Positions 47,301 through 59,400 of a stretch of 64,000 nucleotides of DNA are shown here, in pieces (the stretch's first letter is position 1; every line of letters begins with the position of its first letter). The DNA is from Reticulascus tulasneorum (lineage: Eukaryota; Ascomycota; Sordariomycetes; Glomerellales; Reticulascaceae): positions 682,001 to 746,000 of the forward strand of contig LSAX01000004.1 in NCBI GenBank assembly GCA_001557505.1, read 5' to 3'. A model generated the notes under the pieces. The model was not told the DNA's origin. It saw only the letters and a list, made by a program, of their open reading frames with translations, and made no database searches. The position numbers and the translations under genes were made by a program.

Positions 47301-50197
47301 AGGAAAGCAAGTTCGACATCGACGAGCCCACTGGTCCCCTTGGCGCAAAGGTTACCAACTTTGAGGATCTCAACTTTGACGAGGAGGATGAATCTCAACT
47401 CAGAGCGGTTGCGGTCGCTAACGCCCAGAACGCCATCGCCGAAGCGAAGGCGAAGGCTCGGGCATTCAACGACAACGAAATGGACGAGGAGGGCGAGATG
47501 AACTTCCAGAATCCTACCGGTCTTGGCGATGTCGAAATCGCACAGCCCAAGCTCATCAATGCGCAACTCAAGGAGTACCAGCTCAAGGGTCTCAACTGGC
47601 TCGTCAATCTTTACGAGCAAGGCATCAACGGTATCCTCGCAGACGAGATGGGCCTTGGCAAGACTGTCCAGTCGATCTCTGTTATGGCTTATCTCGCTGA
47701 AAAGTATGACACTTGGGGACCATTCCTCGTCGTTGCGCCCGCATCGACCCTCCACAACTGGGAGCAGGAAATCCGCAAGTTCGTGCCAGAGTTCAAGATC
47801 TTGCCGTACTGGGGCTCTGCAGGGGACCGTAAAGTCCTTCGCAAATTTTGGGATCGCAAGCATTCGACATATCGCAAGGACGCGTCGTTCCATGTCTGTG
47901 TCACGTCGTACCAGCTTGTCGTGTCTGATGTCGCCTACTTCCAGAAGATGAAATGGCAATACATGATCCTTGATGAAGCGCAAGCTATCAAGAGCTCCTC
48001 AAGTTCCCGTTGGAAGTCGCTGTTGAACTTCCACTGTCGAAACAGACTTCTCCTTACAGGCACGCCGATCCAAAACAACATGCAGGAGCTGTGGGCGCTT
48101 CTTCATTTCATCATGCCGTCACTGTTTGATTCACACGATGAGTTCAGCGAGTGGTTTTCCAAGGATATCGAGTCGCACGCACAGAGCAACACCAAGCTCA
48201 ATGAGGATCAACTCAAACGGCTGCATATGATTCTCAAACCGTTCATGTTGCGTCGTGTCAAGAAGCATGTGCAGAAGGAACTTGGTGACAAGATTGAACT
48301 GGATATCTTCTGTGACCTCACCTACCGACAGAGGGCGTACTATCGAAATCTCCGCAACCAGATCAGCATTATGGACCTTATCGAGAAGGCTACAATGGGC
48401 GATGACAACGACTCTGGCACATTGATGAATCTTGTCATGCAGTTCCGAAAAGTCTGCAATCACCCTGATCTGTTTGAACGTGCGGACACTTCGTCATCTT
48501 ACTCATTTACTTATTTCGCGGAGACGGCGTCCTTTGTCAGAGAAGGCAACAATATCCCTGTCGGCTATTCCACTCGAAGCATGATCGAGTACGACTTGCC
48601 TCGAATCGTGTGGAGAGAGGGTGGCAGACTGTACAAGGCTGGAAGAGATAACGAGAAGGCTGGTTGGCGGAACAAGAATCTGCAACACCTGTTCAACATC
48701 TGGACCCCGGAAAATGTTCGCGATAGCCAGAAGGGCTCGGAAGCGTTCTCATGGCTGCGATTCGCCGATCACAGCACTGGCGAGATCTACAATGCCAGCC
48801 GCCAGGATATCTTCGCACGAGCAGCCGAACTTGCCCAGAAGAAGGATCGACTGGGACACATGAATGTTGCATATGATGAGCCGGAGGACAAAGACTTCAC
48901 ACCCGCTCATGCGCTGTTCCAGATCAAGGCTCGACGAAACCGACAGCCTCTTGCCGAGATCACGAGCGAGGGGGTCATGAACAGCCTGATGAACGTCGCT
49001 CGCACTGAATATGCGGAGCTTGGTCTCGGCCGGCTGGAACCAGCCGCTCGACCAGGTGCTTCGGCGCCACCAATCGAGGTGGCGTGCAACAGTCGCGGTA
49101 CCAGTATCGAGCGCGAGAACATCCTGTTCAATACGTACATCCGGCAGACCCTATCAGGGCCCACCCCCATCCAAGAGAAAGCACTCATCGCCCAGAAGGT
49201 CCCATTCGAGCTCTACCCACCGCCGAGTCTGCTCCCCGCACCCGACCACGAGAAGAAGAAGTTTACCAGCATCGTCGTTCCGTCAATGCGCCGCTTTGTT
49301 ACGGACAGCGGCAAGCTGGCCAAGCTCGACGAGTTGTTGTTCAAGCTCAAAGAAGGTGGTCATCGTGTGCTGCTGTACTTCCAGATGACGCGCATGATCG
49401 ACTTGATGGAAGAGTATCTGACTTACCGCAACTACAAATACTGTCGTCTAGATGGTTCGACGAAGCTCGAGGATCGAAGAGATACTGTTCACGACTTCCA
49501 AACGCGGCCCGAGATCTTCATCTTCCTGCTGTCTACTCGTGCTGGCGGCCTCGGTATCAATCTCACTTCGGCCGACACTGTCATCTTCTACGACTCCGAT
49601 TGGAACCCGACCATCGACTCCCAGGCCATGGATCGCGCTCACAGATTGGGCCAAACGAGGCAGGTCACTGTGTATCGTCTAATCACGCGGGGGACGATCG
49701 AGGAGCGCATTCGAAAGCGAGCCTTGCAAAAGGAAGAGGTTCAACGTGTGGTTATCCAAGGTGGCGGTGCCAGCGTTGATTTCTCTGGTCGTCGCGCGCC
49801 CGAAAACAGGAACCGCGACATCGCGATGTGGCTGGCGGATGATGATCAAGCTGCCGAGATCGAGCGACGCGAGAGAGAATTACTTGAGAGTGGCGAGTTG
49901 GACAAGACGCAGAAGAAGAAGGCAGGCAAGCGGAAGCGAGCTGGCGGAGAAAATGGGGGTGTCAGTCTGGACGAGATGTATCATGAGGGTGAGTTTCTTC
50001 CGGAATCTCCGGATCGTGGAATGGGAAATTCTGACGCTGTCGCAGGCGAAGGCAACTTCGATGATAATAGAGCCTCTGGTACCGCAACACCGGTCGTCGA
50101 AGTCGACGTCAAGGGAGCGAAGAAGAAGCGCACCGGTGGCGGCAAGAAGGCCAAGACACTAAAGCAGAGACTTGCTGTTGCAGACGGAGAGGCTTGA
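44380..50197 (+). CDS. INO80: INO80 chromatin-remodelling ATPase
   Basis: Four exons (44380-44976, 45215-45526, 45587-49988, 50046-50197) encode 1820 residues. Order: disordered Pro/Gln/His-rich N-terminus; Lys/Glu-rich coiled-coil region; DBINO domain (about 728-850; [12 protein letters not shown] to YSHFIGKK); SNF2 ATPase with [10 protein letters not shown] (Walker A, 989-996) and DEAQ (1099-1102); the long INO80-type insertion; helicase C lobe with [22 protein letters not shown] and [12 protein letters not shown] (from 1652); Lys-rich tail ending [11 protein letters not shown]. It slides and edits nucleosomes, acting on H2A.Z and in transcription, replication and repair in the nucleus. Introns 45527-45586 (with TACTAAC) and 49989-50045 (with CTGAC) are multiples of three without stops, so reading through them adds 20 and 19 residues; I treat both as introns. 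Confidence 0.96.
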
Positions 50198-51103
50198 TTG
50201 AACATACAGTCGGCCTGCTCAGGGTACCAAGGTACGAACGGCATGGAACGGAATTGTAGGAATAAGAAATGGATCTGCCAAGTCCCAACGAACCTCAACT
50301 TTTCAAAGGACGACGGTGAAGGGGGGGCATAGCATGGATAAACTTTCAAAAAGCAAGAGCATGAGAGCACTCGGAAGATAGCTCTCGCGTTAGAACCTTT
50401 GAGCATTTTCGTCTTTCATCAAGGGGGGCCGGATGGATGCTTGTCTGAATGGGCTGTCTGAGGAACGGATTGGGTTGGGCCTACGGCGCGGTAGCTGCGG
50501 CAGAAAACTCTCGCGCCTACACAGAACAGCGAAGGGTAAATGTGAGCGACTATTGCTTGCTTGCTTATTAGATATGGCGATAGGGAATGTTGGTCTTGGG
50601 GATGTATCAGTAGACAACTAGACAATATATTTGTACCTGCGTGGTTGCGAACGAGCGCCTGCATGATTGTTGCCCGCTGAGCTGCGGGTGGTATCTCATC
50701 GCTGTGAATTTAAGCGACCCGAAGGGTGTGTGGTTCTTGATAAGCGTGTCCTTCCAGACTGAGGGGGTCTTAAGGACGTTAAGTTTGCAGTGAATATGCG
50801 CAGCCATCAATCTGCACACTCAAGGGGGCAAATTTTGAGCCGGCCACTCCCCAAACACTCGATTCCTGGCCTTACGTAAGCATTTGCTCACAGCCTCATT
50901 TGCGCAATTGCGCACAACGCAAGGCTGCCGTGGCCTGCGTTCGCCGAGTCCCAATATCGCATTCAAACTGCTGCTGCTCCCTACAGCATTCGTCTTAAAG
51001 AAACCTAGGCCTAGAGTGGAAGTTTACTTAATTTGTTGAATCTCTTGTCATCCGTCATGCCATAGCGCTGTCTCGTCTTGGAACTTGGAGAGCTCGCTCA
51101 GCA
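50198..51103. other. Intergenic region after INO80
   Basis: 3' flank of INO80 and promoter of the zinc-finger gene. No other gene seen. Confidence 0.5.
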
Positions 51104-53857
51104 ATGCCCCGCCGATCAGAAGTAGAATATCCGAGGTCGCCTTCTGTCTCGGACTACGACACGTCAGATGAGGTTGATGGCCCAGAAACACCGGGAAAAT
51201 ACATACCTCAGCCACAGATACCAACACCGTTCAAAGGTGAAGCCAAGTCTCCGTCACAACCTGATAAGAACAAGACACATGCAGGCAAAAGTCATGACAC
51301 TCTCTTTTCTTGCACGGAGTGCCGCGAGTCCTCATTCGAAGACGAAGCCGGCTTGCTCCGGCACATCCAGCTAAAGCACATACGCCCATTTAAGTGCGTG
51401 TTTCACTTTGCTGGGTGCGACTCGACATTTACAAGCAAGAATCAGTGGAAGCGGCATGTTGTTTCTCAACATCTGGTTCTACAATATTGGCTCTGCACGC
51501 AAGATCAATGTGCCGGAACACATAACCATGATCCTGCCACAGATGGTAGCCGTGGACTTCCACGTGGTGCCATTTTCAACAGAAAGGATCTGTATACACA
51601 ACACGTCCGTCGAACGCACGTATGGCCTACGGCAAGAATTACCAGCATACCAAATACGTGGACTGAAGAATGGGTTGAGAATCGCAGGAGCCTAGAGAAA
51701 AAAGCATGTGTCGAACGGTGTTCTCTTCCGACGTTCTTACGATGTCCAGCTCTGGAATGTACATCTGAGTTCACAGGCTCTAATGCCTGGGATGATCAAA
51801 TGGAGCATGTCTCGAGACATCTGGAGCGGGCTGCCATGGGCGATGAGCCTGAGGTGGACTTTGGCGGCATGAGTGACAACACCTTAACCACGTGGGCTTC
51901 AAGTCCAAACGTCAGAGTAATTCAATTTCTAAATGGCAGCTGGCACTTGTTCAACCCGCTAAGGGGTGATTTCGCTTCTACATCAGGCGGAGTTCATCGA
52001 CAGAATGTGGCCGGTGAGAAGGAAGACGGCTCCAAATCCACCCGCCACGGAGAGAAAGCTACGAGTCTTGCGGGGCAAGAAACCGGACTCTCTGCAATGT
52101 GTACTGTTGAGAAGGTTGTCCAATATGTTATGCAGTGGCTGTTGAAAAGACCAGAGTCATTAAATGAGGAAGTTATGTGGGCATCTGCTCCAGCTCCTTC
52201 GCAAGGAACTAAGGGACCCGCGGGGCAGGGTGCCTTTACTTCATCATCCATGCAGCAAGCAGGTAGCAAGAAGAAGGCGGAAGAAGGTGATATCTCTCCC
52301 TCTCCCCATTTACCTGCATCTGAAGCCATGCAGAAGAGTGCCTCGCGGAACACGTCCACGTGCGGCGAGTGCCGGAGACGGAAAACAAAGGTGTGTGATC
52401 TGTGTACTTCGAATTCCCTTGTATGATCCCGGCACTGCAAATGACCGGCTCGAGACTTGGGCGACGGAGTGGAGGTTAGATGGTGTTTGTGAGAGGTGCT
52501 GATTCGCGTGCTAGTGCGACCAAGGCCAGCCATGTGGCAGCTGCGCTGGCCGATATCCCATGCCGCTCTGCGAATACAAGCCAAGAGAATTGACGCTGAA
52601 GTGTGAAGTTACATGCCCATCTACTCCAGCTCCCTCGCAAGGAACTAAGGGACCCACGGAGCAGGGTGGCTTTACTTCATCATGTATGCAACAGAGGATT
52701 GATGCGCAACGAGCAGGTGGCAAGAGGAAGGCGGAAGAGAGCAAGAATGAAAACAACGACGATGATGATGACGACGGGGATTCACAACAGCCTCGCCCTA
52801 AAAGATTAAAGGGCAAGGGCACCGAGATATCAAAATTTGCGTGTCCCTATTTTAAACACAATCCCCAGAAATACGGAAATTGGAGAATCTGCTGCGGACC
52901 CGGTTGGGATGACGTCCACCGAGTGAAGTATGTCGAAGGTCACTCGCAATTCACAAACCTTTCACCTAACAGAAACAACAGGGAACATTTATATCGACGC
53001 CACCGGCAGCCAAAGTTTCAATGCCGACGCTGCTTTCAGGCGTTTGAGGACGCCCAACGCCATGATGACCACTTGCGAGCAATAGATCCCTGCGCTTTAC
53101 AAATCGACGCCGTTGTGGAGGGTTTTGATTCGATGAAAGAGGCACTCCTAAAGAAGAGGACTGCGGCTGGGTTGAGCGAAGTCGAGAAGTGGAAGACTAT
53201 GTACCGCATTTTATTTGGACTGGGCTTGAATGGGCATATACCATCTCCTTGTAGGTATTTACGGAGCCCGCTAAAAGATGAAAAGGCTAATCTCCAGTCA
53301 CAGTCATTGAGCACGACTCGCAGGACTCTAACAAATGCGTCAAGCCGTGCTGTTCGTCAAATCCGTTGGCAAGATGCGAGGAATATCTAGGCAGAGAATT
53401 ACCATCAAGACTGCTCTCCATGTTGACAACAGATCTTGGAGAGGACGTGGACATGAATGACAAAGCCACCCAACGCAGAATCGTCACAGCATTCAAATCT
53501 CTTTCCTTGCAGATGTTCCGCGAATTTTGGAGTTCGCCCGGGTCTCGGAAACCTCATGCTAATAGCTACCTTGACATGGGAGTATTCGCACAGCTCGCTC
53601 AACCTGAAACCGCGTCGGTATCCAAAGTTCACTCGTCCGAGAGTAGTGAAAGCGCTTTCCGTGAGGAGTCTTCAACCGAACAGCGACTGGAAATGACAAA
53701 CAGCTCGCCAGAACTGGTCACGGTGGTTACTCTGGGTCAGATGTCATATTCAGATGAACTTTTCAGTGCCTGGTGGGACTCCCTCGACACAAGCGCCATG
53801 CTCCCGGACACGGTGATGTATGTGGAGAATACCGCGACGGATTCGACCTCCCTTTGA
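51104..53857 (+). CDS. Composite zinc-finger protein: C2H2 fingers, Zn(II)2Cys6 cluster and a C-terminal Cys/His module
   Basis: Four exons (51104-52390, 52515-52927, 52982-53250, 53304-53857; introns 124, 54 and 53 bp) encode 840 residues. N-terminal C2H2-like fingers use C70/C73/H87/H92 and C98/C105/H118/H123. Splicing of intron 1 (GTGTGT...GCTAG, branch-like CTGAT) joins CGECRRRKTK to CDQGQPCGSCAGRY and completes C420-X2-C423-X6-C430-X5-C436-X2-C439-X8-C448, a textbook fungal binuclear cluster with the basic RRRK. Then come an acidic DDDDDD stretch, a PKRLKGKG nuclear-signal-like patch, the module FACPYFKHNP...CCGPGW..VHRVK-EHLYRRH, and CRRCFQAF. Probably a nuclear DNA-binding regulator; target unknown. 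Without intron 1 removal the protein would end after 440 residues. The C-terminal module recurs in the gene at 56493-60162. Confidence 0.75.
52169..52285 (+). repeat. Direct repeat, copy A (left of the zinc cluster)
   Basis: Pairs with 52605-52738. Over the first 90 bp I count about 77 matches by eye. It encodes APAPSQGTKGPAGQGAFTSS and a KKKAEE end. Confidence 0.85.
52605..52738 (+). repeat. Direct repeat, copy B (right of the zinc cluster)
   Basis: Same order and frame as copy A: TPAPSQGTKGPTEQGGFTSS and a GKRKAEE end, with an extra 18 bp (six codons) inside. The two copies bracket the Zn(II)2Cys6 coding sequence and its intron. Confidence 0.85.
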
Positions 53858-54908
53858 AAGACACAGGCCAAGAATGCCATCTTCTTCGAGCTTGTTCCGT
53901 CCTAGCCACATTACCCAGGCCATTCATACTGGAGCGACCCATGCAATGGCCACTGTCGTCATTCTTGCCTGAAATACCAAGGTATCAAGGTAGGGAAAGA
54001 CACTTGCATTATCCGGCCACAGCAAGTCCCATCGGCGAGGGAAGCCAACCACCGACGCCTTTGGCAGCCCGATAGCCTGGAGGTCGTTACTTCAGACGAG
54101 CAGAGGCTTGCAAATACAAGTCAGGGTCAGTGATCACTGCATCCAGAGCTCCCACATAATTCCGAGTCACGGATGCGATTGCGGCAATGTTTTGTGTCAG
54201 GCTCTGTGCAGGTTGGCAGATTCATTTCTCAGCCCCACATGCAATTATAACCAGAAAGGAATGAGTAATGAGGAAGCGACGCGAGAGCTGGCAGGACAGA
54301 CGCCTGAGACGGGAATTAATCATCCATGACCCTCTGCCGTCGAAATTATGCCGTGAATTCAGAACTTCAGACCAAAGGGGCATAGAGTGCACTTCAGAGT
54401 AAATGTGTATGCTGCGGGTTCAACTTGTCTTGTCACACTGCATCGCAACAGTGAAGACAAAACTAACCATGTGATGGATGTTATGGTGTGTCTTTGAGAC
54501 GACTCAGTCTTATGTAATTCGAGCTACCTTAATGTCTGAAGCTCCAGTGGCAAGTTCTCTAAGAAATGGCATCGGTTATCATTACCCAAGGTAAAATCAT
54601 GAATCTGTAGCTGCGTATTGCCCGAAGATTACTGAAATCACACCACGCAGCGTCTTGAAGCTAGGTCACTCATCATTCCGGCTAAAATAAGATCTCAAAG
54701 TATCTTGATTTAGCTATCGGAGTTCTAATGCACTGCGTTCCATGGCTCACATCTATGCTCACTGTTACTCCATCTCGACCGACCAAGGCATCCATGCTCT
54801 ATTAGTCTTTATGTTTTTGCTCGCATAAGCAAACTGCGATGACATAAGTGAGTTGAGGGAGCTGCTCTAACACAAACCCGGTATCCAGCTTCCCTACTTG
54901 CTCGGCGG
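53858..54908. other. Intergenic region with no supported gene
   Basis: 1 kb, short frames only, between the zinc-finger gene and the 2EXR relic (convergent). Confidence 0.5.
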
Positions 54909-55752
54909 TTAGCTTGTCTGGGTTGTAGGCTCCGTGGACAAGTCCGTTTCTTGGAGCCACATCGTCTTAAGACATTGGAGAATGCTTTTTATGTGCTCGT
55001 GCATTGTTCCATTCCTAAGGTAGCCTCTCAACTGAGACATGGTCCAAGTTCTGGCCCAGTCCCTTGGATTGTGAGCCCGACCATAGGCATCCAATAGCAT
55101 GGCCGTCTGTCTCGTATCATGTACATCGAAGACGCAGTAGTTTCTTCGCCAAATAGGCCGAAGAGTCCGGACGACACTGCCTCTTGATGCGTCATATGGA
55201 TTGATATCTCGTGCAAAACCACAATACATCTGCGTCGTTTGATCATGCAGTGAACAGCCCATCTGCTCAAAAGCATGCCTTTCTTGTGATCTCCAAGGAT
55301 ATCTTCAAATTCAATCAGACGGCTATCGATGCTCAGGGGAATATCGGTCGACGTAAAGGCAAGAGCTTGCAACCCTGGCGCAACACCTCTTCCCCGGACA
55401 CCGCCTTTGCCGTGGACGACGAATCTCTCCGTGAAGTCTGCTTGGATGACGATACTATCCCTCCGCGCGTCGAACCAAGCACAAGTGCCCCCGATTGCCA
55501 TCCCCTGCACTTGACCGTGTGCCAGAGCACCTGTCGAGATTCCCGACATATTTGGGCGATAAATGGGGGCGGGAACAACACCGGCCGCGTCAAACATAGT
55601 CGCGCCCGCTTCTTGTCCGTGGGATATCTGCGATATCGATTATCGTCCATGTCGACAACACGACGTGGGATACAGCAAATCCATACGAGGATGCGGATTT
55701 CAACCGGGAGACATGGGAATCGGGGGAAGTGTTTGTTGGCGCTTGCCTCCAT
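54909..55752 (-). pseudogene. 2EXR-domain gene relic with two frameshifts
   Basis: Three overlapping minus frames carry successive parts of one 2EXR (F-box-like, fungal) protein. Frame 1 from 55752 has FPCLPVEIRILVWICC and PPPFIAQICRESRQV. Frame 2 has CAWFDARRDSIVIQADF and a VLHEISIHMT...SGLFGLFGEE block. Frame 3 has NYCVFDVHDTRQTAMLL to the end. The first shift lies between about 55484 and 55530, next to a run of five G on the minus strand; the second is around 55136-55155, beside GAAGAAAC. No GT-AG intron of workable size fits either point. Either the gene is broken or the assembly has two indels. 2EXR proteins are numerous in Pezizomycotina and of unknown role. Confidence 0.68.
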
Positions 55753-55974
55753 GTTTGGTTGACGTAGGCAGGCAGGTTGCACTGAGCAGAATTGAGAAAA
55801 ACTGGTTCACTGAGAAAATAAATCATTCCATCGATAAATGAGGATTTTGACTTCTACCAAACCATGTGACTGTCAAGACCTGACATCAGCTTGCTTACTT
55901 AAGGATATTAACATCAAGATGCAGCTGAACTGCCTCTGCAAACAAGCATACTGCGAACCCCAACTTGACGCTGG

Positions 55975-56125
55975 ACTCTCGAGCTCGACAATTGATCGCG
56001 ACTGGTGCTGATGTTAATAAGCGAAACCGTGATGGCCAGACGCCATCCTAGTTAGCAGCTGATTACGGTAGTTGTAACTAGGGACACAAAGATGTAATAG
56101 CGGCTAACAGGGGAGCGAGGCTTAG
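55975..56125 (+). pseudogene. Ankyrin-repeat relic with in-frame stops
   Basis: The plus frame containing bases 55998-56000 reads QLIATGADVNKRNRDGQTPS, stop, LAADYG, then a second stop and GHKDVIAA. GADVN-x-x-x-x-DGQTP...LAA-x-YGH-x-DV is the standard ankyrin pattern; stop codons now replace one residue inside the helix pair and another before GHKDV. No open frame extends it. It looks like the remains of a larger ankyrin (possibly NLR-type) gene. Confidence 0.6.
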
Positions 56126-56492
56126 GGTAATGTAATAATCCTATCACTGTATCATCTTTCCATATAATGATGGGATTGTTTGCATTGAAACCTCACGGTG
56201 TCAGTCCCTCCAGACCTTCTACCTACTCCTCGTCAATCTCATGCAATCCTAACCCGATCTTCCGTCCTTGCAGAACCATACAACATCACCTATATTCGCC
56301 AACTCGTGCCACACCGTAATCGCCGTAACTGCATCACTGGCCACTAGTTGAAGTGTCTCAATAACCTTCCTGATTAAAGCAGCCTTTGGTCTTCTCATTG
56401 TCACGATGCAGGCCTGGATAGTCTGGCAATGGCATTTAACCAGGCTGCTCGTCAACGCTACTTGTGATAGCCGCTCAGAGAGTTGGGTCCAA
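56126..56492. other. Spacer, 3' flank of the large zinc-finger gene
   Basis: A 110-codon minus frame (56249-56581) overlaps the end of the next gene in another frame and has no recognisable domain. Nothing else seen. Confidence 0.45.
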
Positions 56493-59400
56493 TCACGGTA
56501 TATGATCAGTTGATGCTTCCGGGCTAGAGCATTGGAATGTCTTGGGGTCGAAATCCAGTCCCCCGCTAACTCCCAACACATTCAGTTTTGGGTCGTTTTG
56601 CCAACTGGCTGTCCGGTTGAATTCGAGGTTGTTAAGAGATGAAAACTGGTCAGAGAGGTGTTGGTCAAATATGGAAGTAGGGGGAGCATCAGCAAAGCTG
56701 GTATTGTAAACCATCTCTGGAGAAGTGAAGGCGTAATGCAGTGGTGTCTGCTCACGAACGTCCTGGTGAATAATTGGACCCGGCCAATTGTGGTTTCCAT
56801 CAAAGTGGGACAGGCGGTCGTTGACATTCAAAGGTTCCCAGCATTCGGCAGGACTCTGCAGGGCAGTGATGGCGTCTTGCGACACCGTGAATGCGTCTCT
56901 ACCAATTCCGCCTAGTTGGAAGACTGCTGATGGCTGGACGGTTCCAGCGCTATCATTCTCTATGCTGAATGCGTTGGCTGGTTGATCAGGGGCTGCACTG
57001 GAACCCGACATTACATTGCCGTTTTGATTAATGTCCAAGAATCTGCTGTTGGCACCCGTCGGCAGATCGGGCAATGCTTGCAGCAGAACCGCCGGTGGGA
57101 CGACAAGGCCAGACATATAAGAGTCAAAGCAGTCTCTAATTGTAGAGCGCACGGTTTCGACTAGAGCCTCAAGAACTTCCTCGTTCAATCTCTGGCGGTA
57201 GTTGCGTATGTCGGCAACAATCCGAGGCTCTAAATGCTGGTGCACAAATCCGCGAAAGGAATCAATGGCGATTGAGTCTGGGAGTGGATTCTGAAGATAC
57301 AAGTCGTGATCTAATTTCGAATTAGTATATTGCACTGCTCGTATTAAAATCTGCATGGTCCTCGGTCCTACACCAGTGTTGGTACTAGCTGTAGGGGAGC
57401 GACTGAGGAGATCGGAAAGTGGCGACTCCCAACTTACAGGGCGAGGGAATATCATGGCCGGGGAAGATGATACTGTACAACTTGCACCACCGATCCTCTT
57501 CCGTTGAAGTACTTTTCTCTCGGTTCTTCTCTCGTTTCCTCAGCTCCAGTTGTTGGCCTTGGGTAATGCATGTGATCTCAAGCTCAGGCGGTTCGCTTCT
57601 CATCTCACATGCCACTGTTGCTCGAGCATGCGCCTTTCGACTTGGTTCATCTTTGAAGATAGCAAGACAGCGTTCGCACTTCAAAGGCGGCCCATGACAT
57701 CGGTAGACATGCTCCCTGGAGAAACTCTGTTAACTAAACTGGAGCTAAAAGGATGCAGCAAACTTTAGTTGGTTGAGGTGGGTAGACTCACTTTACCCTG
57801 TGTACTGTTGCCCAACCTGGGCCATAGCAAGCTCTATGCTGAAATTTCCTTTCAGGATAACGCTTGTAGAATGGGCATGCGAAACTTCTGAGGCGCTTCT
57901 CTAGTTGAGTCCTGGGCGTAGTATTTGGCTTTTGCCTCTTCTCTCCATCATCCCCATCTCCTCGATTAGAACCGTCGCCATCTTTCTCTTCGCTGAAGGC
58001 TCGCTTCTTTTCATTTGGCTCTCTCTGAGCTGATTTACCACGTGCAGGTGATGACGAGGGGTTGGATGCGGAAGGGTCAGTGCTGCCGTCGTTTGCATGG
58101 CAATGCTGTCCGTCCTGAGATTGGAGCATAGTTTGGACCTTTTGCCTTACACACGTGAGCACTTCCTCCTTGAGTCTGACGAGGACGGAAAGTAGAAAGG
58201 GGTTGAAATGTATTGGGCTAGAATCAAAAGCTTCAATAAGCGATTCATCCGTATAATCAGTGAAATCCGACATCGTATCGTCAGAGTCGTTTGTATCCGG
58301 GCCTACTCGTTCTGAGTCGTTCAAATCTGCCAAAGAAGTGGCCGAGGTATTTGATTTGGGTACAGTCGTGCTGCGAGAAACAACAGTGGCCGTGTCTGAA
58401 GGCAGACAATTCCCCCTCTCATGGATTGAGAGAGCTTGATGTATGTCTTCGGGGGTCCCATAGATCTCCTGACCTATGGTCCCGTTGCCTTGCGATTGAG
58501 TTGAAGATGCAACATTGACCGAGCTGACATCCGACGGGTGCTCTTTGATAACACTGAGGGCATCAAGGTCCGGCTGGGGAGTAGGATATGGCAATAAATT
58601 CTCTCTACCGGGTGCATCTAGTTGCGTCATTGAGATGACACCCTTCCCAACCATTCGTCTACAGCGCCGCTCTTGGGCTAGACTTCCAGCCCTCACAACT
58701 TGATCAACTTCCGCGTCGGCACCGAGATTGTTCAGGAATGCATTTCCCGGGTGGTGGCCGATGCTTGATGGCAGGGCCGGTACCGGCGGGGGATCTTTAG
58801 CGTCATCTTTCCAGGAGACTTCGTGCGACATCCAAGATCTGCTACGAGTAGCTTGCGAGATGTTGTATATGGATGATCGTGGAGAGGTGGCGGTTGACTT
58901 GTTGAAGAAGGAGCTGGCTCGGGAGTCTGGGCGGGTCCGCTTAAACTGCGCCTGCAGCAGCTCACGAATAGATACTGTCGTCGGCGCCGTCTGGTTTGTT
59001 GAGCTTGACCAGCGCTTCGTGATACTGTAATCTGAGATGGTCCCGGAACTAGTGGTGGCTGTGGCCCCCGAATCCCTCCTTGCTGTGGTATATTGGTCCA
59101 CCGGTGGGGGCACCGGAAGCGGGGACTGAGACTGAGCACCAGTGCTAGTCCGTGACAAGGAGCTTAATGTACGTTGCCGGACATGGATGGCACGGCCAAC
59201 ACTGGTTTGAGAGTCGAATGTGCTCCGACGTTCCGGTTCAGCAAACTGATCTTGTCGGGACTCTTGGATAACTACTCTCAGTTAGCTCTGATCTTCAGAA
59301 TAACCTCTCAACCATTATCAAAGAGATTCAAAGGGCGGAACGCACCTCTCATCTTCGGATCTTGGCTGCCAGCTCTTGTAGCGGCGGATAATCGATTCAT

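Noticed and set aside
46190..47983. 597-codon minus-strand open frame inside INO80
   Set aside because: It lies wholly antisense to a conserved exon. Its Leu-rich content is the mirror of Lys/Glu-rich coding sequence, with no domain of its own.
52391..52426. Reading through intron 1 of the zinc-finger gene to the stop at 52426
   Set aside because: The retained form gives CRRRKTKVCDLC, which breaks the cluster spacing, whereas splicing gives perfect spacing and frame. Kept only as a possible minor isoform.
56249..56581. 110-codon minus frame, considered as a STAND-protein N-terminal domain
   Set aside because: The similarity was only impressionistic, and it overlaps the end of the zinc-finger gene in another frame.
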